Assembly (NCBI GenBank): GCA_027315345.1
Contig: DAHUYE010000052.1
Span: forward strand, 1-43,800
Source: Actinomycetota bacterium
Lineage (GTDB): Bacteria; Actinomycetota; Acidimicrobiia; Acidimicrobiales; JAJPHE01
Direction: 5' to 3'
Length of the DNA: 43,800 bases
The notes beneath the pieces are model-generated. The model made no database searches. It was not told the DNA's origin and was given only the letters and a program-made list of their open reading frames with translations. The position numbers and the translations under genes were made by a program. Positions 23,804 through 32,176 of the stretch are shown here, piece by piece (position 1 is the first letter of the stretch; each line of letters begins with the position of its first letter).

Positions 23804-24137
23804 GCGACCGTATCGACCGCTGGTCAAAGCGGGGGACTGGCTGGTCTGTTCGGGCCAGATCGGGATGGTGGACGGAAAGCTGGCCGACGGGGGCCTGCGG
23901 GGCCAGCTGGCCCAGGCGGTGGCCAACCTGTCCGCCCTCCTCGAGGCCGAAGGCGCGTCGCTCGAGGACGTGGTCAAGACCACCGTCTTCCTCACCCACA
24001 TGAGCGACTACGACGTGATGAACGCCGCCTACCTCGAGGCCTTCGGGGACCACCGGCCGGCCCGGTCGGCCGTGGCCGTGGCCGGCCTGCCCTTCAGCGC
24101 CATGGTGGAGATAGAGGCCTGGGCCTACCGGGGGTAG
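23796..24137 (+). CDS. ridA: RidA family (YjgF/UK114) deaminase
   Basis: This 113-residue protein spans the whole single-domain RidA family. Markers are LVKAGDWLVCSGQIGMVDGKL, the conserved Arg in HRPARSAVAVAGLP, and C-terminal VEIEAWA. RidA proteins hydrolyse reactive 2-aminoacrylate and other enamine/imine intermediates released by PLP enzymes. The subgroup cannot be fixed by eye, as some RidA-like proteins have other roles. The ATG has GAGGGGGA 5 bases upstream. The tandem 18-bp repeat lies just upstream. Confidence 0.88.
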   Translation: MTERPYRPLVKAGDWLVCSGQIGMVDGKLADGGLRGQLAQAVANLSALLEAEGASLEDVVKTTVFLTHMSDYDVMNAAYLEAFGDHRPARSAVAVAGLPFSAMVEIEAWAYRG

Positions 24138-24144
24138 CTCGTGT

Positions 24145-24165
24145 TGCTATCACCTCTTGATAGCA
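24145..24165. promoter_or_regulatory. Operator-like inverted repeat upstream of the fourth TA pair
   Basis: TGCTATCA (24145-24152) and TGATAGCA (24158-24165) are perfect 8-bp arms with a 5-base spacer. The right arm overlaps a TAGCAT -10 (24161-24166) that ends 6 bases before the antitoxin ATG at 24173. Binding of the antitoxin complex here would shut the promoter. Confidence 0.6.
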
Positions 24166-24172
24166 TCTAAGC

Positions 24173-24382
24173 ATGGCTTCATCCCGTACCACCTTCACGC
24201 TGGACGAGGAGCTGGCGGAGAGGGCCCGCCAGCTGGGGATCAACATCTCGGCGGCGGCCCGCCAGGGGGTGGCCGACGCGGTCCGGGCCGCCCTGGCCCA
24301 GTCGGACCGGGAGGCCTACCGGAGACACCCGGAGAGGACTGATGCCGCCTGGGCCGCAGCCGAGGTCTGGGGTGAGCCGTGA
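24173..24382 (+). CDS. CcdA/RHH-type antitoxin
   Basis: This 69-residue protein starts ASSRTTFTLDEELAERARQLG and continues ISAAARQGVADAVRAALAQ, an RHH-like strand and helix pair with a CcdA flavour. The tail has conserved-looking acidic and Trp residues (TDAAWAAAEVWGEP). The ATG has a TAGCAT -10 6 bases upstream and no ribosome-binding site, so the transcript is probably leaderless. Its stop overlaps the toxin GTG as GTGA. Pairing with a PemK/MazF-like partner is mixed with respect to textbook CcdA-CcdB. Confidence 0.82.
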   Translation: MASSRTTFTLDEELAERARQLGINISAAARQGVADAVRAALAQSDREAYRRHPERTDAAWAAAEVWGEP

Positions 24383-24687
24383 GGCGCGGTGAAGTCTGGC
24401 TGGCCGAGGTGGGTGGGAAAAGGCGGCCCGTCCTCGTGCTCACCCGGTCGGAGGTGCTCGACGTCCGCCTCCTGGTCACGGTGGCGGAGGTGACCACTTC
24501 CGTCCGGGGCCTGGCCGCCGAGGTCGAGCTGGACCACGCCGAAGGCGGCCTGGACCGCCCATCGGTCATCAACTGCGACGGTCTCCATACCGTCGCCCAA
24601 TCGTCACTGTCCGGCCCGGTGGGCCGGGTCGGGGACGAGGCCATGGACCGGGTCTGTCTGGCCGTCAGCCACGCCCTGGGCTGCTGA
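24379..24687 (+). CDS. MazF/PemK-family toxin
   Basis: This 102-residue protein opens with RRGEVWLAEVGGKRRPVLVLTR, the usual MazF strand pattern, and has EVTTSVRGLAAEVELDHAEGGLDRPSVINCDGLHTV, with the SVINC-D core seen in PemK/MazF endoribonucleases (over positions 45-75). Members cut mRNA or other RNA at short motifs. The recognition site cannot be predicted. The GTG is coupled to the antitoxin. It ends 21 bases before the stop of the GGDEF-EAL gene. Confidence 0.88.
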   Translation: MRRGEVWLAEVGGKRRPVLVLTRSEVLDVRLLVTVAEVTTSVRGLAAEVELDHAEGGLDRPSVINCDGLHTVAQSSLSGPVGRVGDEAMDRVCLAVSHALGC

Positions 24688-24708
24688 GGGCGCCGAGCCG
24701 ATAGGCGA

Positions 24709-26607
24709 TTACGGGACCAGTTTGAGGCCGTCGAGAGCGGCGGCCCCCCAGACTCCGGCCGCCTCGGTCCCGGCGGGGCCGGATGATCGGAGGGTGTGCA
24801 TGGGCAGGTCGTGGGGGGCCAGGAGTAGGAGCCCGGCCTCATCGATGTCGATGCGGCCCTCCTCGGCGGCCCGGAAGTAGGCCTCGATCACCTCGGCCGG
24901 TATGGGCCGGCTGTAGTGGTAGCCCTGGGAGTGGGCGCAGATGGTGGAGCGGATGAAGGCGTCTTCGCCGGGGGTTTCCACTCCTTCGGCCACGATCTCG
25001 ATGGCCAGGTCCCGGGCCAGGTTGACGATGCCTTTGAAGACGGCCTGAAGGCGGGGATCGAGGTCGACCCCGGCCACCAGGCTGTGGTCCAGCTTGAGGG
25101 CCCCCACCGGCAGCTGGCGCAGGCGGCTCAGGGAGGAGTAGCCGATCCCGAAGTCGTCCAGGGCCACCGTCATGCCCATGTCGGTGAGCTGCTTGATGCT
25201 GGCATCGGCCCGGGAGCCTGCTCCGAAGATGGCCGTCTCGCTGATCTCCAGGATCATCTGGCGGGCGGGCAGGCCATGGCGGGCGAGACGGGCCTGGATG
25301 GCGCGGGCCAGGCCGGGTCGGCTGAGCTGGTCATCGGACAGGTTGACGCCCACCCGCATGTCCCGGGCCACCCAGAACTCGGCCCGCCAGGCCGCCATCT
25401 GTCGGCAAACCTCGTCCATCATCCAATCGTCGATGCTGCCCATCAGGCCGGCTTCATCCGCCACGGGCAGGAACTCGGCCGGGGTCAATAGCCCCCGGGT
25501 GGGATGACGCCAGCGGATCAGGGCTTCGAGCCCGCCCAGGCGCTGGCCGGCCAGTTGGATGATGGGCTGGTAGACGACGGTCAATTCGCCGTCGTCGATG
25601 CCGACCCGCAGGTCCTTCTCCATCTCGATGCGCTCCACCAGCTCCCGGCGCATGTCCTCGGAGAAGACCCGGAAGGCGCCGGTGCGGCTCTCCTTGGCCC
25701 GGTACATGGCCAGATCGGCGTCCCGCAGCATCAGCCCGGGCGGGCCCTCCGGGGACGGGCCCAGGGCGATCCCGATGCTGGCGCTCACTTGGATCTCCCG
25801 GCCGGCCACGGTGAAGCCGGGCTGGAAGGCGGCCAAGAGGTGGGCGGCCACCACTTCGGCCTGTTGTCGGCTCTCGAGGTCATCGACCAAGACGGCAAAC
25901 TCATCGCCTCCCAGCCGGGCCACCGTGTCCCCCGACCGGGTGGCCTCCGACAGCCGGGCGGCCACGGCCTGGAGCAACTCGTCCCCGGTGGCGTGGCCCA
26001 GGGTGTCGTTGACCAGCTTGAAGCCGTCCAGGTCCATGAACAGCACGGCTATGGCGCTCTTACGGCGCTGCGCCTTGGCGGCGGCGGTCTCCAGCCGGTC
26101 CAGGAACAGGGTCCGGTTGGGCAGGCCGGTGAGGGGGTCGCGCAGCGACTCTCGGGCCCGGCGCTCGCTCTCCCGACGAAGTGACCTCTCCGCCGCCACC
26201 GCGTCCACCGACCGCAGGCTGAGCCCGAGGATGCGGCCCAGGCCCCGCAGCAACAAGATCTCCTCCCGGTCGAACTCCTCGACGGAGCGGGCCACCACCA
26301 GGCGGCCCCCGTCCCCCACGGGCACCACGGCGGCGTGGAAGACGGTGGCGCCGATGCGGAGCTCGTCGGCCTGGCCGGCCAGCACCGGGGCCAGCAGGGC
26401 CGAAGCCTTCTCCTTGGGGCCGAAGCCGACGTCCACCACCAGCTTGTCCTGCCACACCACGGCGGCAAATTCCGCCTCCACCGCCTCCGCCGCCCGCTCC
26501 GCTCCACTCTGGAGGGTGGAGGACCGGGTCGGGCGGCGCTCGGGCGACGGGGTCAGCTCGGACAGGTAGCGGATCAGCTGCTGGGTGACCCAGCTGCCGT
26601 CGGCCAC
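24709..26607 (-). CDS. GGDEF-EAL bifunctional c-di-GMP protein with N-terminal GAF-like region
   Basis: This 632-residue soluble protein has a GAF-like segment (about 30-140), a GGDEF domain (about 150-325) with RLGGDEF intact and DPLTGLPNR before it, and an EAL domain (about 335-590). The EAL domain keeps E-A-L in LGGLEALIRW, the Glu in LEISETAI, DDFGIGYSSL and EGVET. Both cyclase and phosphodiesterase motifs are intact, so activity may be switched. It makes or breaks cyclic di-GMP. The start is GTG. It lies 33 bases downstream of the FIST gene, and the two probably form one operon in which FIST senses a ligand. Confidence 0.9.
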   Translation of the reverse strand: MADGSWVTQQLIRYLSELTPSPERRPTRSSTLQSGAERAAEAVEAEFAAVVWQDKLVVDVGFGPKEKASALLAPVLAGQADELRIGATVFHAAVVPVGDGGRLVVARSVEEFDREEILLLRGLGRILGLSLRSVDAVAAERSLRRESERRARESLRDPLTGLPNRTLFLDRLETAAAKAQRRKSAIAVLFMDLDGFKLVNDTLGHATGDELLQAVAARLSEATRSGDTVARLGGDEFAVLVDDLESRQQAEVVAAHLLAAFQPGFTVAGREIQVSASIGIALGPSPEGPPGLMLRDADLAMYRAKESRTGAFRVFSEDMRRELVERIEMEKDLRVGIDDGELTVVYQPIIQLAGQRLGGLEALIRWRHPTRGLLTPAEFLPVADEAGLMGSIDDWMMDEVCRQMAAWRAEFWVARDMRVGVNLSDDQLSRPGLARAIQARLARHGLPARQMILEISETAIFGAGSRADASIKQLTDMGMTVALDDFGIGYSSLSRLRQLPVGALKLDHSLVAGVDLDPRLQAVFKGIVNLARDLAIEIVAEGVETPGEDAFIRSTICAHSQGYHYSRPIPAEVIEAYFRAAEEGRIDIDEAGLLLLAPHDLPMHTLRSSGPAGTEAAGVWGAAALDGLKLVP

Positions 26608-26640
26608 CTCAGGCAGCGCCCACGTCAGGCCACGCCCATG

Positions 26641-27876
26641 TCAGGCCAGCGCCAGCACGACGAGGGTCTGGTTGTGGAAACCGGTCATGCCCTGGGTACG
26701 GGCGAATTCCCCGTAGGTGTAGAAGCCGGCCACGGCCGCCTCCGGGGCCAGGGCCGCCAGCCGGCAGGCCTCCCCGGCGATTCCTTCGTCCCCGAGGACC
26801 CCCCGCCGGGCGATGCAGTCGAAGGCCAGCAGGGCGACCGGGGGCCGGCCGCCCAGACCGGCCAGCGCCTCCCGGCCGGCCTCATCGCTGGCGTCGAGGA
26901 CCGAGGCGGCGTCGCCTTCCATCAGGTAGGCCAACCCGTCCTCGGGCACCTGGGCGATGCAGATGAGCTCCCGGGTGGCGAAGTCGGCCCCGGCCACGAA
27001 GCGGATGCTCACCCCGGTGCGCCGGTCCAGGCCCAGGGGATGGGTCTGGGCGAAGTGGGTGAAGGCCACGCCGTCGGTGTGGGCCAGGTCGGGGGGATTC
27101 AGGTGCTCGAGATAGACGTCGAGGGCGGGGCGGTCGTTGAGCTTGGCCACCCGGGTGCCGGAGGAGGACGTCACCACCAACGGCTCGCCCACCTTGACCC
27201 AGCCGTGGCCCACGCCGATGCCGAGCGGGGCGTCCGAGGCGATGGAGACGGCCACCACGGCGTCCTCGAAGACGGTGTCGTCGCAGATCTGGCGGGTGCG
27301 GGTCATGCGCAGGTCGTCCCCGGCGCAGCCGCCCACCAGCGGGATGGACGCGCCGGCGGCGCTGTAGGCGCCCCGCACCACCTCGTTCTGGTCCCCGGCC
27401 AGACCGTCGGTCAACAGCATGAGGACCTGGTGGGCGCCGCTCTGTCCGGCCAGAGCGGCGGCGGCGGCGTTGGCGCCGGCGGCCCGCAGGTCGGCCGAGG
27501 CCCGGGGGGCCACGGCCGTGGAGACCGAGATGCCGTCCCCGCCCAGGGCGAAGACCACGGTCCCGTTGGAGCCGGCCTGGCCGGTCCAGATCTCCCCGGC
27601 GGTGCTGCAGCCCACCAGCGGAGCGCTCCCGATGCAGGGGCGGATCCCTTCCACCAGGGCCTCCAGGTCATGGTCGTCGGAGGCGAAGACGACCACCAGG
27701 GCGGCGTCCCGGCCGGCCACGGCGGCGGAGGCGGCGTCCCGGCCGGCGGCTTCCGAATCAGTGAGGGAGGAAGCGCCGGTGCCGGCCCAGTGGGCCCCGG
27801 CCGGCGGGATGGAGCCGTCGGCGCCCTCCCCGATCACCGATGTCGGCGGGCCGGTCCCGATCGGGGGGACAGTCAT
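26641..27876 (-). CDS. FIST-domain sensory protein
   Basis: This 411-residue protein has FIST N and C domains. Markers are LVGCSTAGEIWTGQAG, LMLLTDGLAGDQNEVVRG, IPLVGGCAGDDL, and C-terminal AVAGFYTYGEFARTQGMTGFHNQTLVVLAL. FIST domains are proposed to bind small ligands such as amino acids and often feed signalling proteins. Here the partner is the adjacent GGDEF-EAL gene. No membrane helix or signal peptide is seen. The ATG at 27876 is the best start; the open frame continues to 27999 but carries low-complexity Ala/Gly sequence. Confidence 0.85.
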   Translation of the reverse strand: MTVPPIGTGPPTSVIGEGADGSIPPAGAHWAGTGASSLTDSEAAGRDAASAAVAGRDAALVVVFASDDHDLEALVEGIRPCIGSAPLVGCSTAGEIWTGQAGSNGTVVFALGGDGISVSTAVAPRASADLRAAGANAAAAALAGQSGAHQVLMLLTDGLAGDQNEVVRGAYSAAGASIPLVGGCAGDDLRMTRTRQICDDTVFEDAVVAVSIASDAPLGIGVGHGWVKVGEPLVVTSSSGTRVAKLNDRPALDVYLEHLNPPDLAHTDGVAFTHFAQTHPLGLDRRTGVSIRFVAGADFATRELICIAQVPEDGLAYLMEGDAASVLDASDEAGREALAGLGGRPPVALLAFDCIARRGVLGDEGIAGEACRLAALAPEAAVAGFYTYGEFARTQGMTGFHNQTLVVLALA

Positions 27877-28000
27877 GTCTAGGTATCGGCCGGCCCCGGG
27901 GACGCCTTTAGTCCCACCGTTGGGCCGCTCGGGCCGGGCCGCTCGGGCCGCGCCGCCAGCGATGGCCCACCCGGGGGGGAACCACCTCCTGGGGTCCATC

Positions 28001-28017
28001 GGTGACTATTTTCTCAC
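28001..28017. promoter_or_regulatory. Weak inverted repeat between FIST and DUF3311 genes
   Basis: GGTGA (28001-28005) and TCACC (28013-28017) flank CTATTTTC (the inner TATTTT could be a -10). It resembles a CRP site but the spacer is 7 bases rather than 6 between the five-base arms. It lies 44 bases before the DUF3311 ATG. Confidence 0.25.
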
Positions 28018-28060
28018 CAAGGCCGGCCCGGGGGGGCGGCCCTGGAAGAGGGAGGCAAAG

Positions 28061-28357
28061 ATGGCTCTCGATTCGGACCGGGCCGGAGGCCCGGGGCGCG
28101 CCGCGGACACCCCGCTCGGCGCCAACGTGATAGCCGGGGTCCTACTGGGCCTGACCGGGGTGGGTCTTCTCTGGGTGGGGATCTACAGCCGGCTGCGCCC
28201 GACGCTGGGCGGCATCCCCTTCTTCTACTGGTACTCCATGCTCTGGGTGATCGTTAACGCCGGGCTGCAGGCCATCGCCTACCGCCTGGTCGTCCGCCGG
28301 CGCCCCTCGGTGGCCGGCTCGGCTTCAGCCTCGATGTCGGGAGGTGCCGGCCGATGA
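28061..28357 (+). CDS. DUF3311 small membrane protein, partner of the SSS transporter
   Basis: This 98-residue protein has two membrane helices (NVIAGVLLGLTGVGLLWVG and FYWYSMLWVIVNAGLQAIAY) separated by a short RPTLGGIPFF turn. This is the DUF3311 layout. It precedes a sodium:solute symporter gene and overlaps it as ATGA, a common arrangement for MctP-type transporters, so it is likely a small auxiliary subunit. The ATG has GGGAGG 6 bases upstream. Confidence 0.85.
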   Translation: MALDSDRAGGPGRAADTPLGANVIAGVLLGLTGVGLLWVGIYSRLRPTLGGIPFFYWYSMLWVIVNAGLQAIAYRLVVRRRPSVAGSASASMSGGAGR

Positions 28358-29973
28358 GCACCAGCCTGGATGGCGTCGCCCTGACCGTATTCATCGTCCT
28401 CTTCGCCGTGGTCACCGGCCTCGGCTTCTACGCGGCCCGCTGGCGCCGGCGGGACCTGTCGAGCCTGGACCAGTGGGGCCTGGGCGGGCGCAGCTTCGGG
28501 GGGTGGGTCACCTGGTTCCTGCTCGGAGGTGACCTCTACACCGCCTACACGTTCATAGCCGTGCCCGGGGCCATGTACGCCCTGGGGGCGGTGTCGGGCT
28601 GGTTCGCGGTCGCCTACACCATCCTGGTATGGCCGATCGTGTTCGTGCTGATGCCCCGGCTGTGGTCGGTGGCCCATCGCCACGGCTATGCCACCCCGGC
28701 CGACTTCGTGCGGGGTCGCTTCGACTCCAGGGGTCTGGCCCTGGCCGTGGCCTTCACCGGCATCCTGGCCCTCATGCCCTACATCGCCCTGCAGCTGGTC
28801 GGCATCCAGTCCGTGCTTCAGGTGATGGGGTTGGGCAACGGCGCCAGCTCCTTCGTGAAGGACCTGCCCCTCATCATCGCCTTCGTGATCCTGGCCGCCT
28901 ACACCTACACCTCGGGGCTGAGGGCGCCGGCCCTGATCGCCTTCGTCAAGGACAGCCTCATCTACATCGTGGTGCTGGTGGCCATCATCTACATCCCCAT
29001 CCGCCTGGGCGGCTTCGGCCACATCTTCCACGCCGTGTCGGCCCACGCCGCGGCGGTCAACGGTAAGGCGGCGGCGGCGCACAAGCCGCCCGTCTTCGCC
29101 CTCATACCCGGGGGCAAGACCTACTGGGCCTACGCCACCCTGGCCCTGGGCTCGGCTATGGCCCTGTTCATGTACCCCCACGCCATCACCGGGGTGCTGG
29201 CCTCCAAGCAGCGCGAGACCATCCGGCGCAACACCGCCTTCCTGCCCCTGTACTCCCTGGCCCTGTCCCTCATCGCCCTGCTCGGCTACATGGCCATAGC
29301 CGCCGGCATCAAGACCACCAATCCCCGGCTGGCGGCGCCGCTGTTGTTCCGGGCCATGTTCCCGTCCTGGTTTGCCGGCGTTGCCTACGCGGCGGTGGCC
29401 ATCGGGGCGCTGGTCCCGGCCGCCATCATGTCCATAGCCGCCGCCAACCTGTTCACCCGCAACATCTACCGGGAGTTCTTCCGCCCCTCCGCCGGGGCTG
29501 CCGAGGAGGCCCGGGTGTCCAAGCTGGTGTCGCTGGTGGTCAAGTTCGGGGCCCTGGCCTTCGTGCTCGGCATGAACACCCAGAACGCCATCAACCTCCA
29601 GCTGCTGGGGGGAATCTGGATCCTCCAGACCTTCCCCGCCATCGCCGTCGGCCTGTTCACCCGCTGGCTGCACCGCTGGGCCCTCCTGGTGGGCTGGGCG
29701 GCCGGCATGGTCTACGGGACCTGGACCGCCTACGACGTGGCCACCCCGGCCGTGCATCACTTCGCCGGGTCGGTGGCCAAGATCCCCGTCTTGGGCCAGA
29801 CCGGCTACATCGCCCTGACCGCCCTGGTGCTCAACCTGGTCGTGTCGGTGGTCCTCACCGCCGGCCTGCGCCTGGTGGCGGCCCGCACCGCCGGTGACCC
29901 CGACGCCGTCCGGGCGGAGGACTTCACCGCCGATCTGGGTGATCCCGGCGTGGAGCCGGCCGTGGTCTCCTAG
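28354..29973 (+). CDS. Sodium:solute symporter family transporter (MctP-like)
   Basis: This 539-residue polytopic protein has the SSS/LeuT-like pattern with about 13 helices. Visible motifs include GLGGRSFGGWVTWFLLGGDLYTAYTF, a first helix with LTVFIVLFAVVTGLGFYAAR, ATPADFVRGRF and SIAAANLFTRNIYREF. The coupling to DUF3311 and the long LGGRSFG start resemble the monocarboxylate transporter MctP, which takes up lactate, pyruvate or acetate. Substrate is inferred from family only. The ATG shares bases with the DUF3311 stop. Confidence 0.87.
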   Translation: MSTSLDGVALTVFIVLFAVVTGLGFYAARWRRRDLSSLDQWGLGGRSFGGWVTWFLLGGDLYTAYTFIAVPGAMYALGAVSGWFAVAYTILVWPIVFVLMPRLWSVAHRHGYATPADFVRGRFDSRGLALAVAFTGILALMPYIALQLVGIQSVLQVMGLGNGASSFVKDLPLIIAFVILAAYTYTSGLRAPALIAFVKDSLIYIVVLVAIIYIPIRLGGFGHIFHAVSAHAAAVNGKAAAAHKPPVFALIPGGKTYWAYATLALGSAMALFMYPHAITGVLASKQRETIRRNTAFLPLYSLALSLIALLGYMAIAAGIKTTNPRLAAPLLFRAMFPSWFAGVAYAAVAIGALVPAAIMSIAAANLFTRNIYREFFRPSAGAAEEARVSKLVSLVVKFGALAFVLGMNTQNAINLQLLGGIWILQTFPAIAVGLFTRWLHRWALLVGWAAGMVYGTWTAYDVATPAVHHFAGSVAKIPVLGQTGYIALTALVLNLVVSVVLTAGLRLVAARTAGDPDAVRAEDFTADLGDPGVEPAVVS

Positions 29974-30100
29974 CCGGACCCGGACCCGGCGCCGGCGCCG
30001 GCGCCGGCGGTGGTCGGCTGAGCGGCGCCGGCGGCCCGGAGAGGACACCTGATCGAGGAGTCCCCCCGGGCCGCCGACCGTGAGGCCGGGACCTCCGGGC

Positions 30101-32026
30101 CTATCCGGCCACGTTCATCGGGTACTCCCCGGAGATGTCGAAGCCGGTTACCGGTCCGGAAAGCGGCTTGGCCGGCCCTGGGATCGGGGTGGCGGAGCCG
30201 AAGTTGTAGACCTTTCCGTTGGCGTCGACCATCCAGTAGCCCGGTCCGGCCGCGGACCGCGCCGCCACGATGGGCGCAGCCAGGTGCTGGTTGCCCAGCG
30301 AGCCGGCGAAGCCGGAGTCACCGAAGTTGAACACGCCACCGGCGGCGGACACCAGGGCGTAGCCGTGGTTGTCCGTGGTCGGGATGATGGCCACGATCGG
30401 CTGGTTGATCTTCTTGCCGCCCAGTGACCCGTAGAAGGCGGCGTCACCGAAGCTGAACACGCCGCCGTCGGCGGCCACCAGCCAGTAACCCTCACCGTCG
30501 GCGGTGGCGGCCATGCCGACCACCGGGGCGGCCAGGCGGAGGTTGCCGGTCGAACCCTTGAAGGGGGCGTCACCGAAGTTGAACACCCCGCCGCTGGAGC
30601 TGAACAGCCAGTAGCCGAGGCCGCCTGTCCCCGCGCCGATACCGCCCGAGGAGTCCGGGGTCGGAACGATCCCGACTATGGGATGCGCCGGGGTCACGTG
30701 CTCGGCCGGCAGCGACGTCGGCGCCACAGGCGATCGGAGACCGGCGTCCCCGAAGGCATAGACGTTGCCGTCCCGGCCGGCCAGCCAGTAGCCGCCGGAG
30801 TCACGGGCCGCGGCCAGTCCCACCACCGGAGCGGTCAGCTTGGTGGCCGAACCGAAGTTGTCCACCGCCCCGCTGGTTGTGACCGCTCCCGAGCCCGTAG
30901 ACAGGAAGGCGCCGGCGCCGGTGGCCGGTCGGGTGTAGAGGGGGAAGGCGGCCCCGCTGATCGAGTTGGTCTGCATGATGGTTCCGTTACCGAAGCCCAC
31001 GTTCGAGACCTGGGAGGACGAGGAGAGCCAGACGCCGTAGTACTCGTAGCTGATCTTGTTGGCCGAGATGGTGGTGTCGGTGATCCTGGGCGCCGCTGGG
31101 CCGGGGATGGCCTCGGCCTCGAGGGCTATGGCCGTCGGCTCAGGGCCGCCGTTGGACTTGCTCCAGTTGTTGCGGCTGAGGGTGTTCCCGGTGATGTTCG
31201 TCCCGCTGATGACATCTCCAGGGGCGTTGGCATGCAGGACTATGCCCGTGGGCAGGCTCTGGGTGACGGTGTTGTCGGTGACACTGACGTTCTGCAGCTG
31301 GGCGCCCACCCCGTCACCGGCCAGGACGATCTGGCCGATCACCGGGCCGTGGGGACCGAACTGGGCAATGGCGCCGGTGATGGTGTTACCGGTCACGGTG
31401 ATGCCCTGCACGCCGGGCCCGGAGTTGTAGGTGGCCACGATGATCGAACAACCGCCGTAGACCGAGGAGTACTTGTTGTCCGACACGGTGTCGTTGACCG
31501 ACGGAACCTGCCCTGAAGGCCCGGCGTTCGGCGCGGCCGGGTCGAGCGGTCCGTCGTCGGCCACCCGGGTCCCCCCGGCGTAGTCACCGCTGACCGTGTT
31601 GCCGGTGATGGTCGAATTCGAGACACCGGCGAAGAAGATGGCGTCGTCCCCGGCCACCTTCGGATTGGGGTTGGTGCCGTCGTTGCTGATCGTGCTGTTC
31701 TCGACGGTCACGTTGGAGGTTTCCTCGGCCAGGATGGCGTGGTCCGTGGCGTTGCTGACCGTGGCGTTGTCGACCGTCACCCCGGTGACCCCCGGACCGA
31801 TGTAGATCCCGAGGTTGCAGCCGGTGGCGTCCACGGAGCCGGTGATCATCTGGCCCGGGGTGGCTACGACGGCGGCGGTGAAGCCGGTGGAGCCGGCCGG
31901 ACTGCAGGAGCCGGCGGCAGCGGAGGCGGCCGGCTCGGTGAGGACCGCCATGCCGGCGCAGGTGAGGAGCACCAAGGCGGTGGCCATCCATCGAAAGGCG
32001 GTTTTGCGGGAATTTCCAGACTTCAT
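30101..32026 (-). CDS. Secreted beta-helix protein with C-terminal propeller repeats
   Basis: This 641-residue protein has a signal peptide (FRWMATALVLLTCAGMAVL, cut near ASAAA). Residues about 50-370 form a right-handed parallel beta-helix with repeated N-x-T/S-I-x-N-N patterns (VTVDNATVSNAT, STITGNTVSGDY, ITVTGNTITGAI, VSVTDNTVTQ). This fold is used by polysaccharide lyases and adhesins; no catalytic residue set is recognised. The last about 240 residues carry the same GYWLV propeller repeats as the proteins at 5843 and 11722, about six units with some degenerate blades. The ATG has GAGGGGG 4 bases upstream. It is probably surface-exposed and glycan-binding. Confidence 0.83.
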   Translation of the reverse strand: MKSGNSRKTAFRWMATALVLLTCAGMAVLTEPAASAAAGSCSPAGSTGFTAAVVATPGQMITGSVDATGCNLGIYIGPGVTGVTVDNATVSNATDHAILAEETSNVTVENSTISNDGTNPNPKVAGDDAIFFAGVSNSTITGNTVSGDYAGGTRVADDGPLDPAAPNAGPSGQVPSVNDTVSDNKYSSVYGGCSIIVATYNSGPGVQGITVTGNTITGAIAQFGPHGPVIGQIVLAGDGVGAQLQNVSVTDNTVTQSLPTGIVLHANAPGDVISGTNITGNTLSRNNWSKSNGGPEPTAIALEAEAIPGPAAPRITDTTISANKISYEYYGVWLSSSSQVSNVGFGNGTIMQTNSISGAAFPLYTRPATGAGAFLSTGSGAVTTSGAVDNFGSATKLTAPVVGLAAARDSGGYWLAGRDGNVYAFGDAGLRSPVAPTSLPAEHVTPAHPIVGIVPTPDSSGGIGAGTGGLGYWLFSSSGGVFNFGDAPFKGSTGNLRLAAPVVGMAATADGEGYWLVAADGGVFSFGDAAFYGSLGGKKINQPIVAIIPTTDNHGYALVSAAGGVFNFGDSGFAGSLGNQHLAAPIVAARSAAGPGYWMVDANGKVYNFGSATPIPGPAKPLSGPVTGFDISGEYPMNVAG

Positions 32027-32165
32027 ACTGCCCCCTCTTCAGCCCGGCGGGCGCCGGTCAGGGAGCAGGGTAGGTCACCGTGGCGGCGATTAGAAGGGCC
32101 GAACCGCCGGCCGGGTCGGACCGGGTCCCGCCGGCTCGAGACCAGCCGGCCCATGGGCCGGCCCG

Positions 32166-32176
32166 GGAGGGCGATG
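32166..32176 (+). promoter_or_regulatory. Strong ribosome-binding site with ATG, first of three copies
   Basis: GGAGGGCGATG occurs at 32166, 33616 and 35463. At 32166 and 33616 a further eight bases (ACCCGGCG) are also identical. The third copy initiates the sigma factor gene. The first two start short ORFs. Confidence 0.6.

Noticed and set aside
28001-28017. CRP-like palindrome before DUF3311
   Set aside because: Arms are only five bases and the spacer does not fit CRP; kept as a weak feature but not as a finding.
28279-30048. Open frame of 589 codons opposite the symporter
   Set aside because: His/Gly/Asp-rich shadow of a confident membrane protein with clear family motifs.
29974-30100. 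GGCGCC runs and hairpins between convergent genes
   Set aside because: Low-complexity GC sequence; no consistent terminator structure could be singled out.
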